A stretch of DNA of 64,000 nucleotides from Leifsonia sp. Root4 (GCF_001425085.1 NZ_LMDN01000004.1:310001-374000); one strand, 5' to 3'. Shown: positions 34,545 through 43,501, numbered from the stretch's first letter. The notes: generated from the letters alone by a model not told the origin. Translations and numbers: made by a program.

Positions 34545-34638
34545 CTCGTCGCTCCTCCGCGCTCTGTGCCAACAAGACGTGGCCGCACCGGGCAAGACGC
34601 GCTTGACCGGCTTCCGCCCACCTCGGTAGTTTAGACGG

Positions 34639-34654
34639 ATCGAATCGATTCGAT
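34639..34654. promoter_or_regulatory. LacI-type operator
   Basis: ATCGAATCGATTCGAT, a perfect 16-bp palindrome with the central CG typical of LacI-family sites. It lies 95 bases upstream of the LacI gene and 56 bases upstream of the MFS gene. Confidence 0.8.
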
Positions 34655-34709
34655 ACGATGGATCTCAGGCGCGAACGACACCGCCTCCACCACCGAGCAT
34701 CGGGAACGC

Positions 34710-35978
34710 ATGTCAGAGTCGACCTCACCATCCACCACGACACCGTCGGCGGTCGTGCCCGCGACTCAGCGCCGCGGCCTCGGGGCCTGGCGCAACGCCG
34801 TGTTCACGATCTTCTTCCTCAGCGGCCTCAGCGTCGCCAGCTGGGTCGCCCGCATCCCCGCCGTGCGCGACGATCTGGAGATCTCGCTCGACACCGTCGG
34901 TCTCGTGATCCTCGGCATGTCGGTCGGCTCGATCATCGGCCTCACCTGCTCCGCTGCCATCCTGGCCCGCTTCGGTGCGCGCATCGGCATGATCTTCAGC
35001 CTCTGCCTCGTCGCCGGTGGCCTCGTCTTCATCGGGCTCGGCAGCAGCGTGTTCGGTGTGCTGCCGGTGATCGTGATCGGCATGGCGATCTTCGGATTCG
35101 GCAACGGCGCCGTCGACGTGATGATGAACGTCGAGGGCGCGGCAGCCGAGCGTGAGATCGGCAAGACGCTGATGCCGCTCATGCACGCCTTCTTCAGCTT
35201 CGGAACCATGGCGGGCGCGGCGCTCGGCGCCGGCGCATCGGCCATGCACCTGCCGGTCGCGGCCCACCTTGCCGCCATCGCGCTGCTCATCGTCGTCGCG
35301 GTGTTCATCACCGTGCGCTTCATCCCGATCCGCGAGTCGGTCGGCGACGACCCGCACACGGCGGCGCCGCGCCAGCCATGGGTCGCCCGCCTCCGCGAGA
35401 ACCTCGCCGTCTTCGCCGACACCCGTCTGCTCCTCATCGGCGTCATCGTGCTCGGCACCTCCTTCGCCGAGGGCTCAGCAAACGACTGGATCGCCCTCGC
35501 CGTCGTCGACGGCCACGGCTTCGACAACACGACGGGCGCCATCGTCTTCGGTGTGTTCGTGACCGCGATGACCGTCGCCCGCGTCGCCGGCGGCCCAATC
35601 CTCGACCGCTTCAGCCGGGTTCCCGTGTTGCGCGTCTGCGCCGCGCTCGGCATCGCCGGCCTCTCGCTGTTCATCTTCGGCGGCGGCAGCCTGCCCGTCG
35701 TCATCGTCGCCACCGTGTTGTGGGGGCTCGGCTGTGCGCTCGGCTTCCCCGTCGGCATGTCGGCGGCCGCGGATGACGAGAAGCACGCCGCGGCCCGCGT
35801 GAGCGCCGTCGCGATCATCGGCTACTGCGCGTTCCTGGCCGGCCCGCCGCTGCTCGGCTTCCTCGGCCAGCAGTTCGGCATCCTGAACGCCCTGATCGTG
35901 CTGCTCGGCCTGCTCGTGCTCGCCGGGCTCTGCGCTCCGGCGGCCCGCGAGACGTCGCGCCGCATTCCCGCCAACTAA
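34710..35978 (+). CDS. MFS transporter (fucose-permease-like)
   Basis: A 422-aa permease with twelve predicted helices. FLSGLSVASWVARIPAVRDD and LMHAFFSFGTMAGAALGA are typical of the YbjJ/FucP-like branch; the central cytoplasmic loop is at about residues 205-230. The ATG at 34710 has GGGAA upstream. Divergent from a LacI regulator and probably repressed by it. Substrate (sugar or other) is unknown. Confidence 0.88.
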   Translation: MSESTSPSTTTPSAVVPATQRRGLGAWRNAVFTIFFLSGLSVASWVARIPAVRDDLEISLDTVGLVILGMSVGSIIGLTCSAAILARFGARIGMIFSLCLVAGGLVFIGLGSSVFGVLPVIVIGMAIFGFGNGAVDVMMNVEGAAAEREIGKTLMPLMHAFFSFGTMAGAALGAGASAMHLPVAAHLAAIALLIVVAVFITVRFIPIRESVGDDPHTAAPRQPWVARLRENLAVFADTRLLLIGVIVLGTSFAEGSANDWIALAVVDGHGFDNTTGAIVFGVFVTAMTVARVAGGPILDRFSRVPVLRVCAALGIAGLSLFIFGGGSLPVVIVATVLWGLGCALGFPVGMSAAADDEKHAAARVSAVAIIGYCAFLAGPPLLGFLGQQFGILNALIVLLGLLVLAGLCAPAARETSRRIPAN

Positions 35979-36049
35979 CGGCAACCCGAGCGGATCCCAT
36001 GCAGCCAGTGCACGGTCGGCGCACAGCCGGGGCGGCATCCGCCAGCGTC

Positions 36050-36055
36050 TAAACT
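36050..36055 (+). promoter_or_regulatory. -10 element TAAACT for leaderless nucS mRNA
   Basis: TAAACT ends six bases before the GTG at 36062 with no ribosome site between. Confidence 0.65.
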
Positions 36056-36061
36056 CGTACG

Positions 36062-36757
36062 GTGCGCCTTGTCATTGCTACCTGTTCCGTCGATTACGCC
36101 GGCCGCCTCGCCGCCCACCTGCCGCTGGCGAAGCGCCTGCTGATGGTCAAGGCCGACGGCAGCCTGCTCGTGCACTCCGACGGGGGCAGCTACAAGCCGC
36201 TCAACTGGATGAGCCCGCCGTGCACCCTCGCGGTCGGCGAGCCGAGCGCGGAGCAGGCCGAGGCCGGCATCACCGAGCTCTGGACCGTGACGCACACGAA
36301 GACGGCGGACAAGCTCGTCGTGAGTATCTATGAGGTCGAGCACGACAGTGCCCACCCACTCGGCATCGACCCCGGCCTGCAGAAGGACGGCGTCGAGGCC
36401 CACCTGCAGAAGCTCCTGGCCGAGCAGATCGAGTTGCTCGGCGACGGCCACACCCTCGTGCGGCGCGAGTACATGACGGCGATCGGGCCGGTCGACATCC
36501 TGGCGAAGGATGCCGCGGGCGGCTCCGTCGCCGTCGAGCTCAAGCGCCGCGGCGACATCGACGGCGTCGAACAGCTCACCCGCTACCTCGAGCTGATGAA
36601 CCGCGACCCGCACCTCGCGCCGGTGCACGGGGTGTTCGCGGCGCAGGAGATCAAGCCGCAGGCACGCACCCTGGCCGAGGACCGCGGCATCCGCTGCCTG
36701 GTGCTCGACTACGACGCGATGCGCGGCCTCGACGACGGCCACCACCGCCTGTTCTGA
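36062..36757 (+). CDS. nucS: mismatch-specific endonuclease NucS
   Basis: DNA mismatch repair endonuclease of MutSL-less actinobacteria (EndoMS/NucS). It is 231 aa. N-terminal DNA-binding domain [20 protein letters not shown], then the RecB-like nuclease core with [37 protein letters not shown] and [10 protein letters not shown]. The C-terminus HHRLF is the expected sliding-clamp binding tail. GTG start, leaderless. It acts with the beta clamp encoded near the origin. Confidence 0.95.
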   Translation: MRLVIATCSVDYAGRLAAHLPLAKRLLMVKADGSLLVHSDGGSYKPLNWMSPPCTLAVGEPSAEQAEAGITELWTVTHTKTADKLVVSIYEVEHDSAHPLGIDPGLQKDGVEAHLQKLLAEQIELLGDGHTLVRREYMTAIGPVDILAKDAAGGSVAVELKRRGDIDGVEQLTRYLELMNRDPHLAPVHGVFAAQEIKPQARTLAEDRGIRCLVLDYDAMRGLDDGHHRLF

Positions 36758-36822
36758 GTGCACTCCGGGCGACACCCCGGCGCGAAACCCAAGCGAAAGC
36801 GGAGTTTCACAGGCGGGGAACC

Positions 36823-36828
36823 TAGGAT
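36823..36828 (+). promoter_or_regulatory. -10 element TAGGAT for leaderless HAD phosphatase mRNA
   Basis: TAGGAT ends six bases before the GTG at 36835; no Shine-Dalgarno is present in the spacer GGCTCG. Confidence 0.6.
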
Positions 36829-36834
36829 GGCTCG

Positions 36835-37512
36835 GTGAGTACCCCGACTTTGACCACCGCGACCGCGCTGTGGTCCGCCATTCTCTTCGACCTTGACGGC
36901 ACCATCACCGACTCGGCTCCCGGCATCACAGCATCCCTCGCGCGCACCTTTGAGACGCTCGGACGCCCCGTCCCAGATGCCGCAGAACTGCTGGCATACG
37001 TCGGCCCGCCCCTGCTCGACTCCTTCCGTGAGCGCGCCGGCATGAGCGAGGAGCAGGCCTGGGAGGCGATCAACGCCTACCGCGCCGACTACAACGGCTC
37101 CGCCATCGACACCGCGGTCTACCCCGGCGTCGCCGGCCTGCTCGAGCGCATCCACGCTGCCGGCGTTCCGTTGGCGCTGGCCACGAGCAAGCCGGAGTCC
37201 GTTGCCGTGCGCATCCTCGAGAACTTCGGCCTCGACCGCTACTTCACCGTGATCTGCGGCGCGACCGACGACGAGAGCCGCAGCGCGAAGGCCGACGTCG
37301 TCGCCGAGGCGATCCGTCGCCTCAGCGCGCAGGGTGTCGACGTCAGCCGCACCGTCATGATCGGCGACCGCAGTTACGACGCCGTCGGCGCCGCGGCCAA
37401 CGGCATTCCCACGATCCTCGTCGAGTGGGGCTACGGCTCCCCCGCCGAGGCCGTCGACGCCATCGGTACCGTGTACTCGACCGACCAACTCGCGAAGAAG
37501 CTCCTCGGCTGA
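36835..37512 (+). CDS. HAD-family hydrolase (phosphoglycolate phosphatase-like)
   Basis: A 225-aa HAD phosphatase, subclass IA. Motif I FDLDGTITDSAPGI, motif II LALATSKPE, motif III Lys in SRSAKADVV and motif IV VMIGDRSYDAVGAAANGIPT. Likely acts on a small phosphate ester; a Gph/nucleotidase role is possible. GTG start at 36835 from the promoter spacing. A DUF2804 gene follows after 33 bases. Confidence 0.88.
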   Translation: MSTPTLTTATALWSAILFDLDGTITDSAPGITASLARTFETLGRPVPDAAELLAYVGPPLLDSFRERAGMSEEQAWEAINAYRADYNGSAIDTAVYPGVAGLLERIHAAGVPLALATSKPESVAVRILENFGLDRYFTVICGATDDESRSAKADVVAEAIRRLSAQGVDVSRTVMIGDRSYDAVGAAANGIPTILVEWGYGSPAEAVDAIGTVYSTDQLAKKLLG

Positions 37513-37545
37513 CCACGCCCCACCCCGACGACGGAGTTCCCGACG

Positions 37546-38583
37546 ATGCGAACCCAGACGACCCATGAGCGCGAGCTCACCGCGCCCGTCGCGCTCTGCC
37601 TGCCGAACGGCCGCCTGAACCCCGCGGCGGTCGGCTGGGCGCGGCATCCGCTGGTCGGCACCGACGGCATCGGCCACGGCGGCTTCGGCTGGGGGCGTAA
37701 CAAGCGCTGGGAGTACTGGGCGGTCACCACGCCGACGCACATCGTCGGCATCACGGTGTCAAGCCTCGACTACGCGAGCCTGCACCAGCTCTGGGTCAAG
37801 GATCGCCGAAGCGGCGAGGAGATCGACCTCGTCGCGATCAGCCCGCTGAGCGGCAGCGCGACCCTGCCCGGCACCCTCGGCGCCGGCTCCGCCCGCACCC
37901 GCACGAAGAATCTGAACATCGACATCGACGAGCTCGGCGGGGCGGATGCCGGCTCCCCCGGCACCCGACTGCGCGCCGTCTCGCCCCGGGTCACCATCGA
38001 CGTGCTCGCCGAGCGACCTCCCGGCCACGAGGCCATGGGCGTCGTCGTGCCGTGGAACGACCGCCTGTTCCAGTACACGGTCAAGGACGTCGCCCGGCCG
38101 GCCGGGGGCACGATCACGATCGACGGCGTGAGCCACCGACTGCCGCGTGGCCAATCCTGGGCGGTGCTCGATCACGGCCGAGGACGCTGGCCGTATTCGA
38201 TGACGTGGAACTGGGGAGCGGCATCCGGCATCGTCGACGGACGCACGATCGGGCTGCAGCTCGGCGGCAAGTGGACGGCGGGAACGGGCTCGACCGAAAA
38301 CGCGCTCTCGGTCGACGGGCGCATCACCAAGTACGGAGACGAGCTGGACTGGGAGTACGTGCAGGGCGACTTCCTCGCGCCGTGGCGGATCCGCGGCGAA
38401 TGTCTCGACCTCGTCTTCACGCCGGAGTTCGACCGCTCCTCGCAGACGAACATGCTCGTGATCGGCTCGGAGACGCACCAGTGCTTCGGCACATACTCGG
38501 GCACCGCGATCGATGAGAACGGGACGACGCTGCGGATCGACGGCCTCTTCGGCTGGGCCGAGCACGTGCACAACCGCTGGTAG
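37546..38583 (+). CDS. DUF2804 domain-containing protein
   Basis: A 345-aa protein recognised by REL-TAPVALCLPNGRLNPAAVGW at the start, GWGRNKRWEYWAVTTPTHIV and the C-terminal LFGWAEHVHNRW. Rich in beta-strand and tryptophan; resembles lipocalin-like AttH/CrtC folds but with no visible catalytic motif. Function is unknown. It probably shares a transcript with the HAD gene. The ATG has GGAG eight bases upstream. Confidence 0.8.
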   Translation: MRTQTTHERELTAPVALCLPNGRLNPAAVGWARHPLVGTDGIGHGGFGWGRNKRWEYWAVTTPTHIVGITVSSLDYASLHQLWVKDRRSGEEIDLVAISPLSGSATLPGTLGAGSARTRTKNLNIDIDELGGADAGSPGTRLRAVSPRVTIDVLAERPPGHEAMGVVVPWNDRLFQYTVKDVARPAGGTITIDGVSHRLPRGQSWAVLDHGRGRWPYSMTWNWGAASGIVDGRTIGLQLGGKWTAGTGSTENALSVDGRITKYGDELDWEYVQGDFLAPWRIRGECLDLVFTPEFDRSSQTNMLVIGSETHQCFGTYSGTAIDENGTTLRIDGLFGWAEHVHNRW

Positions 38584-38651
38584 GCGCAACGGCCGCGTGA
38601 TCGGTCGCGACGGTGTGCGTGCGCACCCACCGCGAGACGACCGCGGACCGC

Positions 38652-39227
38652 TCAGCCGACTGCGGCGGTCGCCGTCTCAATCAGCGCGGCGGCCTCGCGG
38701 GGGTTCACCCGGCTGAGCAGGAGTGAACTCGCGGTGATCGCGACGAAGAGCCGGGCGCGCCGCTCGACCTCGTGCGCGGGTGCGCCGGCATCCGCCCGCC
38801 CCAGCACCGTCTCGAACGTCTGCTGAAGCGCCGCCCGATAGTCGTCGACCACCGCGCGCTGCCGCTCGTCCCGCCCGGCGATCCCGCTGGCACTGTTCAG
38901 CAACAGACAGCCGCGGCGGGGCGAGCTCGCCGGGGTCGTCGTGATGAACGCCGACAGCGTCGCCCAGTAGTCACGCAGCGCGGCCACGGGGTCGTCAGCG
39001 CCACGCAGCCGGGCGAGCCGCGGGGCGATGACGGTGTCGAGATAGTCTGCGACCGCGGCGTCGTAGAGCCCGCGCTTGCTCTCGAAGGTGCGATAGAGGC
39101 TGGACCGGTTGAGCCCGGTCGCCTGCTCCAGGTCGGCCAGCGAGGCGGCCTCGAAGCCCTTGTCCCAGAAGACATCGCGTGCGGCGGCGACGGCCGTCGC
39201 GGTGTCAAAGGCCTGTGTGCGCCCCAT
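38652..39227 (-). CDS. TetR-family transcriptional regulator
   Basis: A 191-aa repressor. HTH: AARDVFWDKGFEAASLADLE, then QATGLNRSSLYRTFESKRGL; an AcrR/YcdC-like C-terminal ligand domain with a Cys (RGCLLLNSASG). The ATG at 39227 has GGGAGGG upstream. It is divergent from a DUF1304 gene; two palindromic operators lie between, so it should repress itself and DUF1304. Confidence 0.92.
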   Translation of the reverse strand: MGRTQAFDTATAVAAARDVFWDKGFEAASLADLEQATGLNRSSLYRTFESKRGLYDAAVADYLDTVIAPRLARLRGADDPVAALRDYWATLSAFITTTPASSPRRGCLLLNSASGIAGRDERQRAVVDDYRAALQQTFETVLGRADAGAPAHEVERRARLFVAITASSLLLSRVNPREAAALIETATAAVG

Positions 39228-39254
39228 GCGCCCTCCCGTGTTCACGATCGACAG

Positions 39255-39283
39255 TTGCGAACCGATCGTTTCCATTCTATAGT
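39255..39283 (+). promoter_or_regulatory. sigma-70 type promoter for DUF1304
   Basis: TTGCGA (39255-39260), 17-base spacer, TATAGT (39278-39283). Both TetR operator candidates overlap it. Confidence 0.6.
39259..39272. promoter_or_regulatory. TetR operator 1
   Basis: GAACCGATCGTTTC, palindromic at 12 of 14 positions, inside the promoter spacer. Confidence 0.65.
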
Positions 39284-39299
39284 GAACCGATCGGTACAC
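39282..39299. promoter_or_regulatory. TetR operator 2
   Basis: GTGAACCGATCGGTACAC, with a perfect 10-bp core ACCGATCGGT. It repeats the GAACCGATCG of operator 1 and overlaps the end of the -10 and the expected start of transcription. Confidence 0.75.
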
Positions 39300-39361
39300 A
39301 ATAATACCAGCCGACGCCCGGGCGGTGATCCCGCCCGCTTCCGTCAGAAAGCAGTTGAGCC

Positions 39362-39748
39362 ATGCTCGCCCTGAGCCTCGTCTTCCTCGGCATCGCGGCC
39401 GTTATCCACGTCTACATCTTCGTTCTCGAATCCCTGCGCTGGACGGCGCCATCGACGCGCAAGACCTTCGGAACGAGTGAGGCGGATGCCGAGACGACCA
39501 AGCCCCTCGCCTTCAACCAGGGCTTCTACAACCTGTTCCTGGCGATCACCGTCGGCGTGGGCATCGCGATGGCCGGAAACGGCGCGCTCGCGCCCGGAGC
39601 CGCCCTCCTGTTCGCGGGAGCCGGATCGATGGTCGCAGCCGGACTCGTCTTGCTGATCTCGGATCGCCGCAAGGCGCGTGCGGCGATCGTGCAGCTGGCC
39701 GCCCCGGCCATCGGCCTGATCCTGTTGCTGATCACGCTGCTCGGCTGA
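39362..39748 (+). CDS. DUF1304 membrane protein
   Basis: A 128-aa protein with four membrane helices: LSLVFLGIAAVIHVYIFVLE, FYNLFLAITVGVGIAMAG, ALLFAGAGSMVAAGLVLLIS and a C-terminal helix. NQGFYNLFLA is the family hallmark. Function is unknown; it is commonly next to a TetR regulator. Expression is probably repressed by the divergent TetR. Confidence 0.88.
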   Translation: MLALSLVFLGIAAVIHVYIFVLESLRWTAPSTRKTFGTSEADAETTKPLAFNQGFYNLFLAITVGVGIAMAGNGALAPGAALLFAGAGSMVAAGLVLLISDRRKARAAIVQLAAPAIGLILLLITLLG

Positions 39749-39784
39749 CGCGCACCAGCCGCCAAGGCTGCCCTGCTGCTGCCG

Positions 39785-40654
39785 CTAGGAGACGATGCCG
39801 GGCGTCGTCGAGACCACGGCCATGATCACGTTCATCATCTGCGCGAACCAGACGATCACCAGAACGAGCGAGAGCACGCTGACCGCGAGCGTCGCCCACA
39901 TCGGGGCGAAACCCCTGCCGGCCTGGCGCTTGACGACAATGGAGCGCCCGATCACGTAGACCAGATTGCTCAGAATCGCCCACGCCCAGTGGAAGCGCCG
40001 CGGGTAGCCCTGCTGGCCGAGCCAGCGCCAGTCGAGCACGGCGAGCACGATCATCGCCGCCGCGATCACCCAGCTGCCGACGCTGAGCAGCAGGTAGCCG
40101 GGGTCGAGCAACATCGAGTTGGCTGCGAGCGGGTCGGTCACCGAGGCGATCATGAAGCCCTCGAAGTCCCAGGCGAAGAGCGTGAACACCGACAGCAGCG
40201 GAAGCAGCGTGTACGCCCAGATCAACCAGTTCGCCGTCGGCGTGCCCTCCGGCACCCGACCCTGCGTCATCGTCATGCCGTATGGCTGCGCCGCATACTG
40301 CTGCCCGGTGTACGACTGGGCAGCGTAGGGCTGGGCCGCGTAGGACGGCGCAGGCGTCTGTGCCGAGTAGGGCTCCGCGGATGACTGGCCCGTGTAGGAC
40401 GGAGCGACGAACGGCTGGGCCGCGACCGGCTGCACGGCGGTTGACTGAACAGGGGCCGGCTGAACGGCTGGTGCCATCTCGCCGTACTTCGGCACCGTCG
40501 GCATCGCCGCGGCCACCGCGGGGACCGCCGGAGCGACCGGCTGCGGCACGGGAGTGGTGTGATCACTCCACCGGGCGCCATCCCACCAGCGCAACTGCGC
40601 GGCATCCTGCGGGTCGGCGTACCAGCCGGCGCTCGGCAAGCCATTCGTGGTCAT
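39785..40654 (-). CDS. DUF2510 membrane protein with repetitive Pro/Ala/Tyr linker
   Basis: A 289-aa protein. N-terminal DUF2510 motif GWYADPQDAAQLRWWDGARW, then a low-complexity linker (residues about 35-130) with repeats of the type QPYAAQSYTGQ, then four membrane helices (about 145-285). It probably senses or binds at the envelope; function is unknown. It overlaps the HAD gene stop/start by four bases, so the two are coupled. It converges with DUF1304. Confidence 0.82.
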   Translation of the reverse strand: MTTNGLPSAGWYADPQDAAQLRWWDGARWSDHTTPVPQPVAPAVPAVAAAMPTVPKYGEMAPAVQPAPVQSTAVQPVAAQPFVAPSYTGQSSAEPYSAQTPAPSYAAQPYAAQSYTGQQYAAQPYGMTMTQGRVPEGTPTANWLIWAYTLLPLLSVFTLFAWDFEGFMIASVTDPLAANSMLLDPGYLLLSVGSWVIAAAMIVLAVLDWRWLGQQGYPRRFHWAWAILSNLVYVIGRSIVVKRQAGRGFAPMWATLAVSVLSLVLVIVWFAQMMNVIMAVVSTTPGIVS

Positions 40655-41550
40655 CGCACGTCTCCGTCCTGCGTGGCTGTGCCGCGCACCATCTCGACCC
40701 AGCGGGCGAGGAACGCCGCTCCGGCTTCATCATGAATCAGCTCGCCGGCCGTGAGCACCGGGTATGGCTTCTCGGGCACGCCGTCGGCCGGGCGCACATC
40801 GACATGGGCAACAGTATGCCCCTGCTCGTGCAGCCAGTCGGCCATTGCGTAGTCGGTGCGCGAGTCGCCGACCGTGCGCCACTCCACGGGGAGGGCGCCG
40901 CCGGGCAGCAGCATCTCGATCGCGCGCATCGCCCCGAGATCCTTGCCGAGTTGAATCGACTCAATGTCCGTGGAGATGATCGTGGAGTCCACGCGGTATC
41001 CGACGGTTCCATCGGATGCCGCCGCGTTCACTCCGTTGTGCTCGATGCCGAGATCGTGCAGCCCCATCTCGGCGAACGCGGCCGCGTCGAACTCCTTCTG
41101 CTGCTGCAGGTAGTCGGCGCTCTGAACGTGCTTGTGCTGCTCGACCGAGACCATGGCCCGCTTGGTCTGGTCGAAGAACATGTAGTCGGCGAAACGCTCG
41201 GCGACGAGCTTCTCGATCGCCTCGCCGTATGCGGTCGGCACGGCGAGCTCGCCCGAGACCTCGATCTCACCGGCGCCGGCAGGCGTGATCGGGAACCACA
41301 CGGCGCCCTTCTCGCAGACCGCGAAGACGCGGGCGTGCGCGGGAAGCCCCGCGGCGACGAGCGGCGCGACGACCTCCTCGCGCAGGAAGGCGTCGGAACG
41401 GCCCGTGTTGAACACGATCGGGATGCCGGCATCCGCCAGCGTCACGAGGTCGCGCGTCACGGACTCGATCGCGATCGAACGCGTGACGGGGCTGGCGATC
41501 GGGCCGTCAACGTCGAGGAGCAGGCCGAGCATCGGTACAGAATCACTCAT
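40651..41550 (-). CDS. HAD-superfamily hydrolase (Cof/MPGP-like)
   Basis: A 299-aa subclass IIB-like HAD protein: LGLLLDVDGPIASPVT (motif I), IVFNTGRSDAFL (motif II) and VGDSRTDYAMADWLHEQG (motif IV). Similar to mannosyl-3-phosphoglycerate or sugar phosphatases; substrate unknown. Start at ATG 41550; TACCGT ends six bases upstream, consistent with a leaderless transcript, and the longer frame to 41613 is unsupported. Confidence 0.85.
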   Translation of the reverse strand: MSDSVPMLGLLLDVDGPIASPVTRSIAIESVTRDLVTLADAGIPIVFNTGRSDAFLREEVVAPLVAAGLPAHARVFAVCEKGAVWFPITPAGAGEIEVSGELAVPTAYGEAIEKLVAERFADYMFFDQTKRAMVSVEQHKHVQSADYLQQQKEFDAAAFAEMGLHDLGIEHNGVNAAASDGTVGYRVDSTIISTDIESIQLGKDLGAMRAIEMLLPGGALPVEWRTVGDSRTDYAMADWLHEQGHTVAHVDVRPADGVPEKPYPVLTAGELIHDEAGAAFLARWVEMVRGTATQDGDVR

Positions 41551-41613
41551 ACCTCGACGGTACCGGGCGCCGGGAGCCACCGCGGACAACGCATCCGGAC
41601 ACTGCCCATCCAC

Positions 41614-42231
41614 TCAGAGTGCGGCGAATCGCCGCCGCACTGCGGCGAGGGCCCGCACACGACCGGCAGCGCCGCGCTGGGTCGAGCGTCCGATCGAGAG
41701 GTGCCGGAAGCGTCGGATGCCGATGAGCCGGAAGGTACCGCGGCCGAGTATCGCGGTGGCCGGTCGGCCGAACCACCAGCGGTAGAGGGCGTCATCCGTC
41801 GTCATCACCGAAACCACGCTCACCCCGCGCAGCCGCGTCAGTCTGCCGTGGAGCGCTCCGCCCAGCCGTGGCTCATCAAAGGCGAAGCCCTTGGAGAGCA
41901 CGCGGTCGAGAAAGCCCTTGGTGCCCGCCGGCATGGCCATCCACCAGACAGGGAAGACGAAGACGAGGTGGTCTGCGGCGCTCAGCCGCTGCTGCAGGGC
42001 CGTCGCGTCCTGGCGCATCTCGCCGCCGGTGCGCCAGGCCCGCAGCTCCGCGGCGGTCATCACCGGGTCGAAGCCCTCTGCGGCAAGGTCGGCGACATCG
42101 ACGCTGTGGCCGGCGTCGGCGAGCCCGGCGCGCACCTCGGCGAGGGCGGCCGCGGCGAGACTGCGCTGGTGCGGAACGTTGGCGTGCGCTTCCGCGCCGT
42201 AGGGGTGGTCGAAGACAACGAGAACGTGCAT
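41614..42231 (-). CDS. NAD(P)H dehydrogenase (quinone), flavodoxin-fold family
   Basis: A 205-aa flavoprotein of the MdaB/NQO type: LVVFDHPYGAEAHAN, VFVFPVWWMAMPAGTKGFLD and VSVVSVMTTDD. Likely two-electron reduction of quinones or other electrophiles. It is divergent from a MarR-family regulator with a shared operator, so induction by a quinone-like compound is plausible. A highly basic C-terminal tail is noted. Confidence 0.85.
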   Translation of the reverse strand: MHVLVVFDHPYGAEAHANVPHQRSLAAAALAEVRAGLADAGHSVDVADLAAEGFDPVMTAAELRAWRTGGEMRQDATALQQRLSAADHLVFVFPVWWMAMPAGTKGFLDRVLSKGFAFDEPRLGGALHGRLTRLRGVSVVSVMTTDDALYRWWFGRPATAILGRGTFRLIGIRRFRHLSIGRSTQRGAAGRVRALAAVRRRFAAL

Positions 42232-42279
42232 GATGGCCTTTCAATCGGGTGCGCTCGCGCATCAGTTTCATAAACAACA

Positions 42280-42293
42280 GTTGCACATGCAAC
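42280..42293. promoter_or_regulatory. MarR operator
   Basis: GTTGCACATGCAAC, a perfect 6+2+6 palindrome. It covers the -35 hexamer (TTGCAC) of the marR promoter and lies 49 bases from the start of the divergent quinone reductase. Confidence 0.75.
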
Positions 42294-42308
42294 CATACTC
42301 GCTAGAAT
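42281..42308 (+). promoter_or_regulatory. marR promoter (leaderless)
   Basis: -35 TTGCAC (42281-42286), 16-base spacer, -10 TAGAAT (42303-42308), then six bases to the ATG at 42315. Confidence 0.65.
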
Positions 42309-42314
42309 GAGGTC

Positions 42315-42791
42315 ATGGCAGACACACTCGGCAGGATCGGTGATCCGGCGGCGGAGCTCGAGGCCGAAGATCGCGTGATTGCGCTCTGGCTGCAGGCTCG
42401 GCACACCGCGGCCGCGATGGAGTCTGCCCTCGACGCCGAGCTGCAACGGGAGCTCGGCGTCCCCCTGACCCGTTACGCGCTGCTCTGCACCATCGATGAC
42501 CCGGACTGCGCATTCAATCAGCAGGTGATCGCCACCCTGCTCGGCGTGAACAAGAGCAGCGTGAGCCGGCACGTCGACGCCGCGGCGCAGGCCGGGTTCC
42601 TCGTCGCCGAGGTGTCGGCGGGCTCGCGTCGCGACAAGAGCGTCCGCCTCACGGCATCCGGTCGGCGGCTCGTCGAGCGGGGGCGCGCCATCGTCGCCGC
42701 CCACGCACCGACGCTCTCTCAGCAACGGCTCGACGACGCCATTGCCACGCTCGCGCTCTTCGCCACACAGAGCGAGCACGCGAGGCCGTGA
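42315..42791 (+). CDS. MarR-family transcriptional regulator
   Basis: A 158-aa winged helix protein. HTH: QQVIATLLGVNKSSVSRHVD with wing VSAGSRRDKSVRLTASG. Divergent from the flavodoxin-fold quinone reductase and upstream of a lipase whose ATG overlaps its stop (TGATG). It probably represses both directions through the palindrome on its own -35. Confidence 0.9.
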   Translation: MADTLGRIGDPAAELEAEDRVIALWLQARHTAAAMESALDAELQRELGVPLTRYALLCTIDDPDCAFNQQVIATLLGVNKSSVSRHVDAAAQAGFLVAEVSAGSRRDKSVRLTASGRRLVERGRAIVAAHAPTLSQQRLDDAIATLALFATQSEHARP

Positions 42792-43498
42792 TGAAGCGCC
42801 TGCTGCGGCCGTTCTGGTGGTGGCTGGACTACGTCTACGCGGGCTGGCAGCAGTGGCGCTCGCTCTTCCGCCGCCGACCGCCGCGCCAGTTCGGTGTTGG
42901 TGACCCCGAACTCCCGGCCGTCATCCTCCTGCCCGGCGTCTACGAGACCTGGCTCTTCCTCGAGCCGCTGGCCACCCGCCTGAACAAGCGTGGCCACCGC
43001 ATCTTCGCCATTCCCGAGCTGTCATTCAACCGGATGCCGGTGCTGCGCTCTGCGGAGGTGGTCGCCGCCGCCATCGGACGGCTCTCCGCCGAGCACGGCA
43101 TCACGGAGTTCGTGCTGCTTGCGCACAGTAAGGGAGGACTCATCGGCAAGAAACTGATGGTGTCTGAGCACCCCGGTCTCCTCGGCATGGTCGCGATCTC
43201 GACGCCGTTCAACGGCTCCAGCTACGCGCAATATCTGCCGACATCCACATTGCGCGCCTTCTCCCCGAACGACGAGGTGCTCAAGGAACTGCTCACCCAG
43301 CTGCATGCGAACACGAACATCGTCTCGATCTACGCCGAATTCGATCCGCACATTCCGGGCAAGAGCGCCATCGTAGGCGGGCAGAACATCGAGCTGCCGA
43401 TCAACGGTCACTTCCTGCTGCTCGGCAACGGGCTGCTTGGCGACACCGTCGAGACCGCGATCGGCGCCATCCAAGGGACCGCCGCATCGAACCCGTAG
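42791..43498 (+). CDS. alpha/beta hydrolase (lipase-like)
   Basis: A 235-aa hydrolase. Oxyanion/lid region ILLPGVYETWLFLEPLATRL, nucleophile elbow LLAHSKGGLIGKKL (Ser in HSKGG), acid in YAEFDPHIP and catalytic His in NGHFLLLG. Similar to secreted triacylglycerol lipases, but here there is no clear signal peptide; the N-terminus is Trp/Arg-rich (RPFWWWLDYVYAGWQQW) and could attach to the membrane. Translationally coupled to marR. Start at ATG 42791 rather than GTG 42788. Confidence 0.87.
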   Translation: MKRLLRPFWWWLDYVYAGWQQWRSLFRRRPPRQFGVGDPELPAVILLPGVYETWLFLEPLATRLNKRGHRIFAIPELSFNRMPVLRSAEVVAAAIGRLSAEHGITEFVLLAHSKGGLIGKKLMVSEHPGLLGMVAISTPFNGSSYAQYLPTSTLRAFSPNDEVLKELLTQLHANTNIVSIYAEFDPHIPGKSAIVGGQNIELPINGHFLLLGNGLLGDTVETAIGAIQGTAASNP

Positions 43499-43501
43499 AA
43501 A

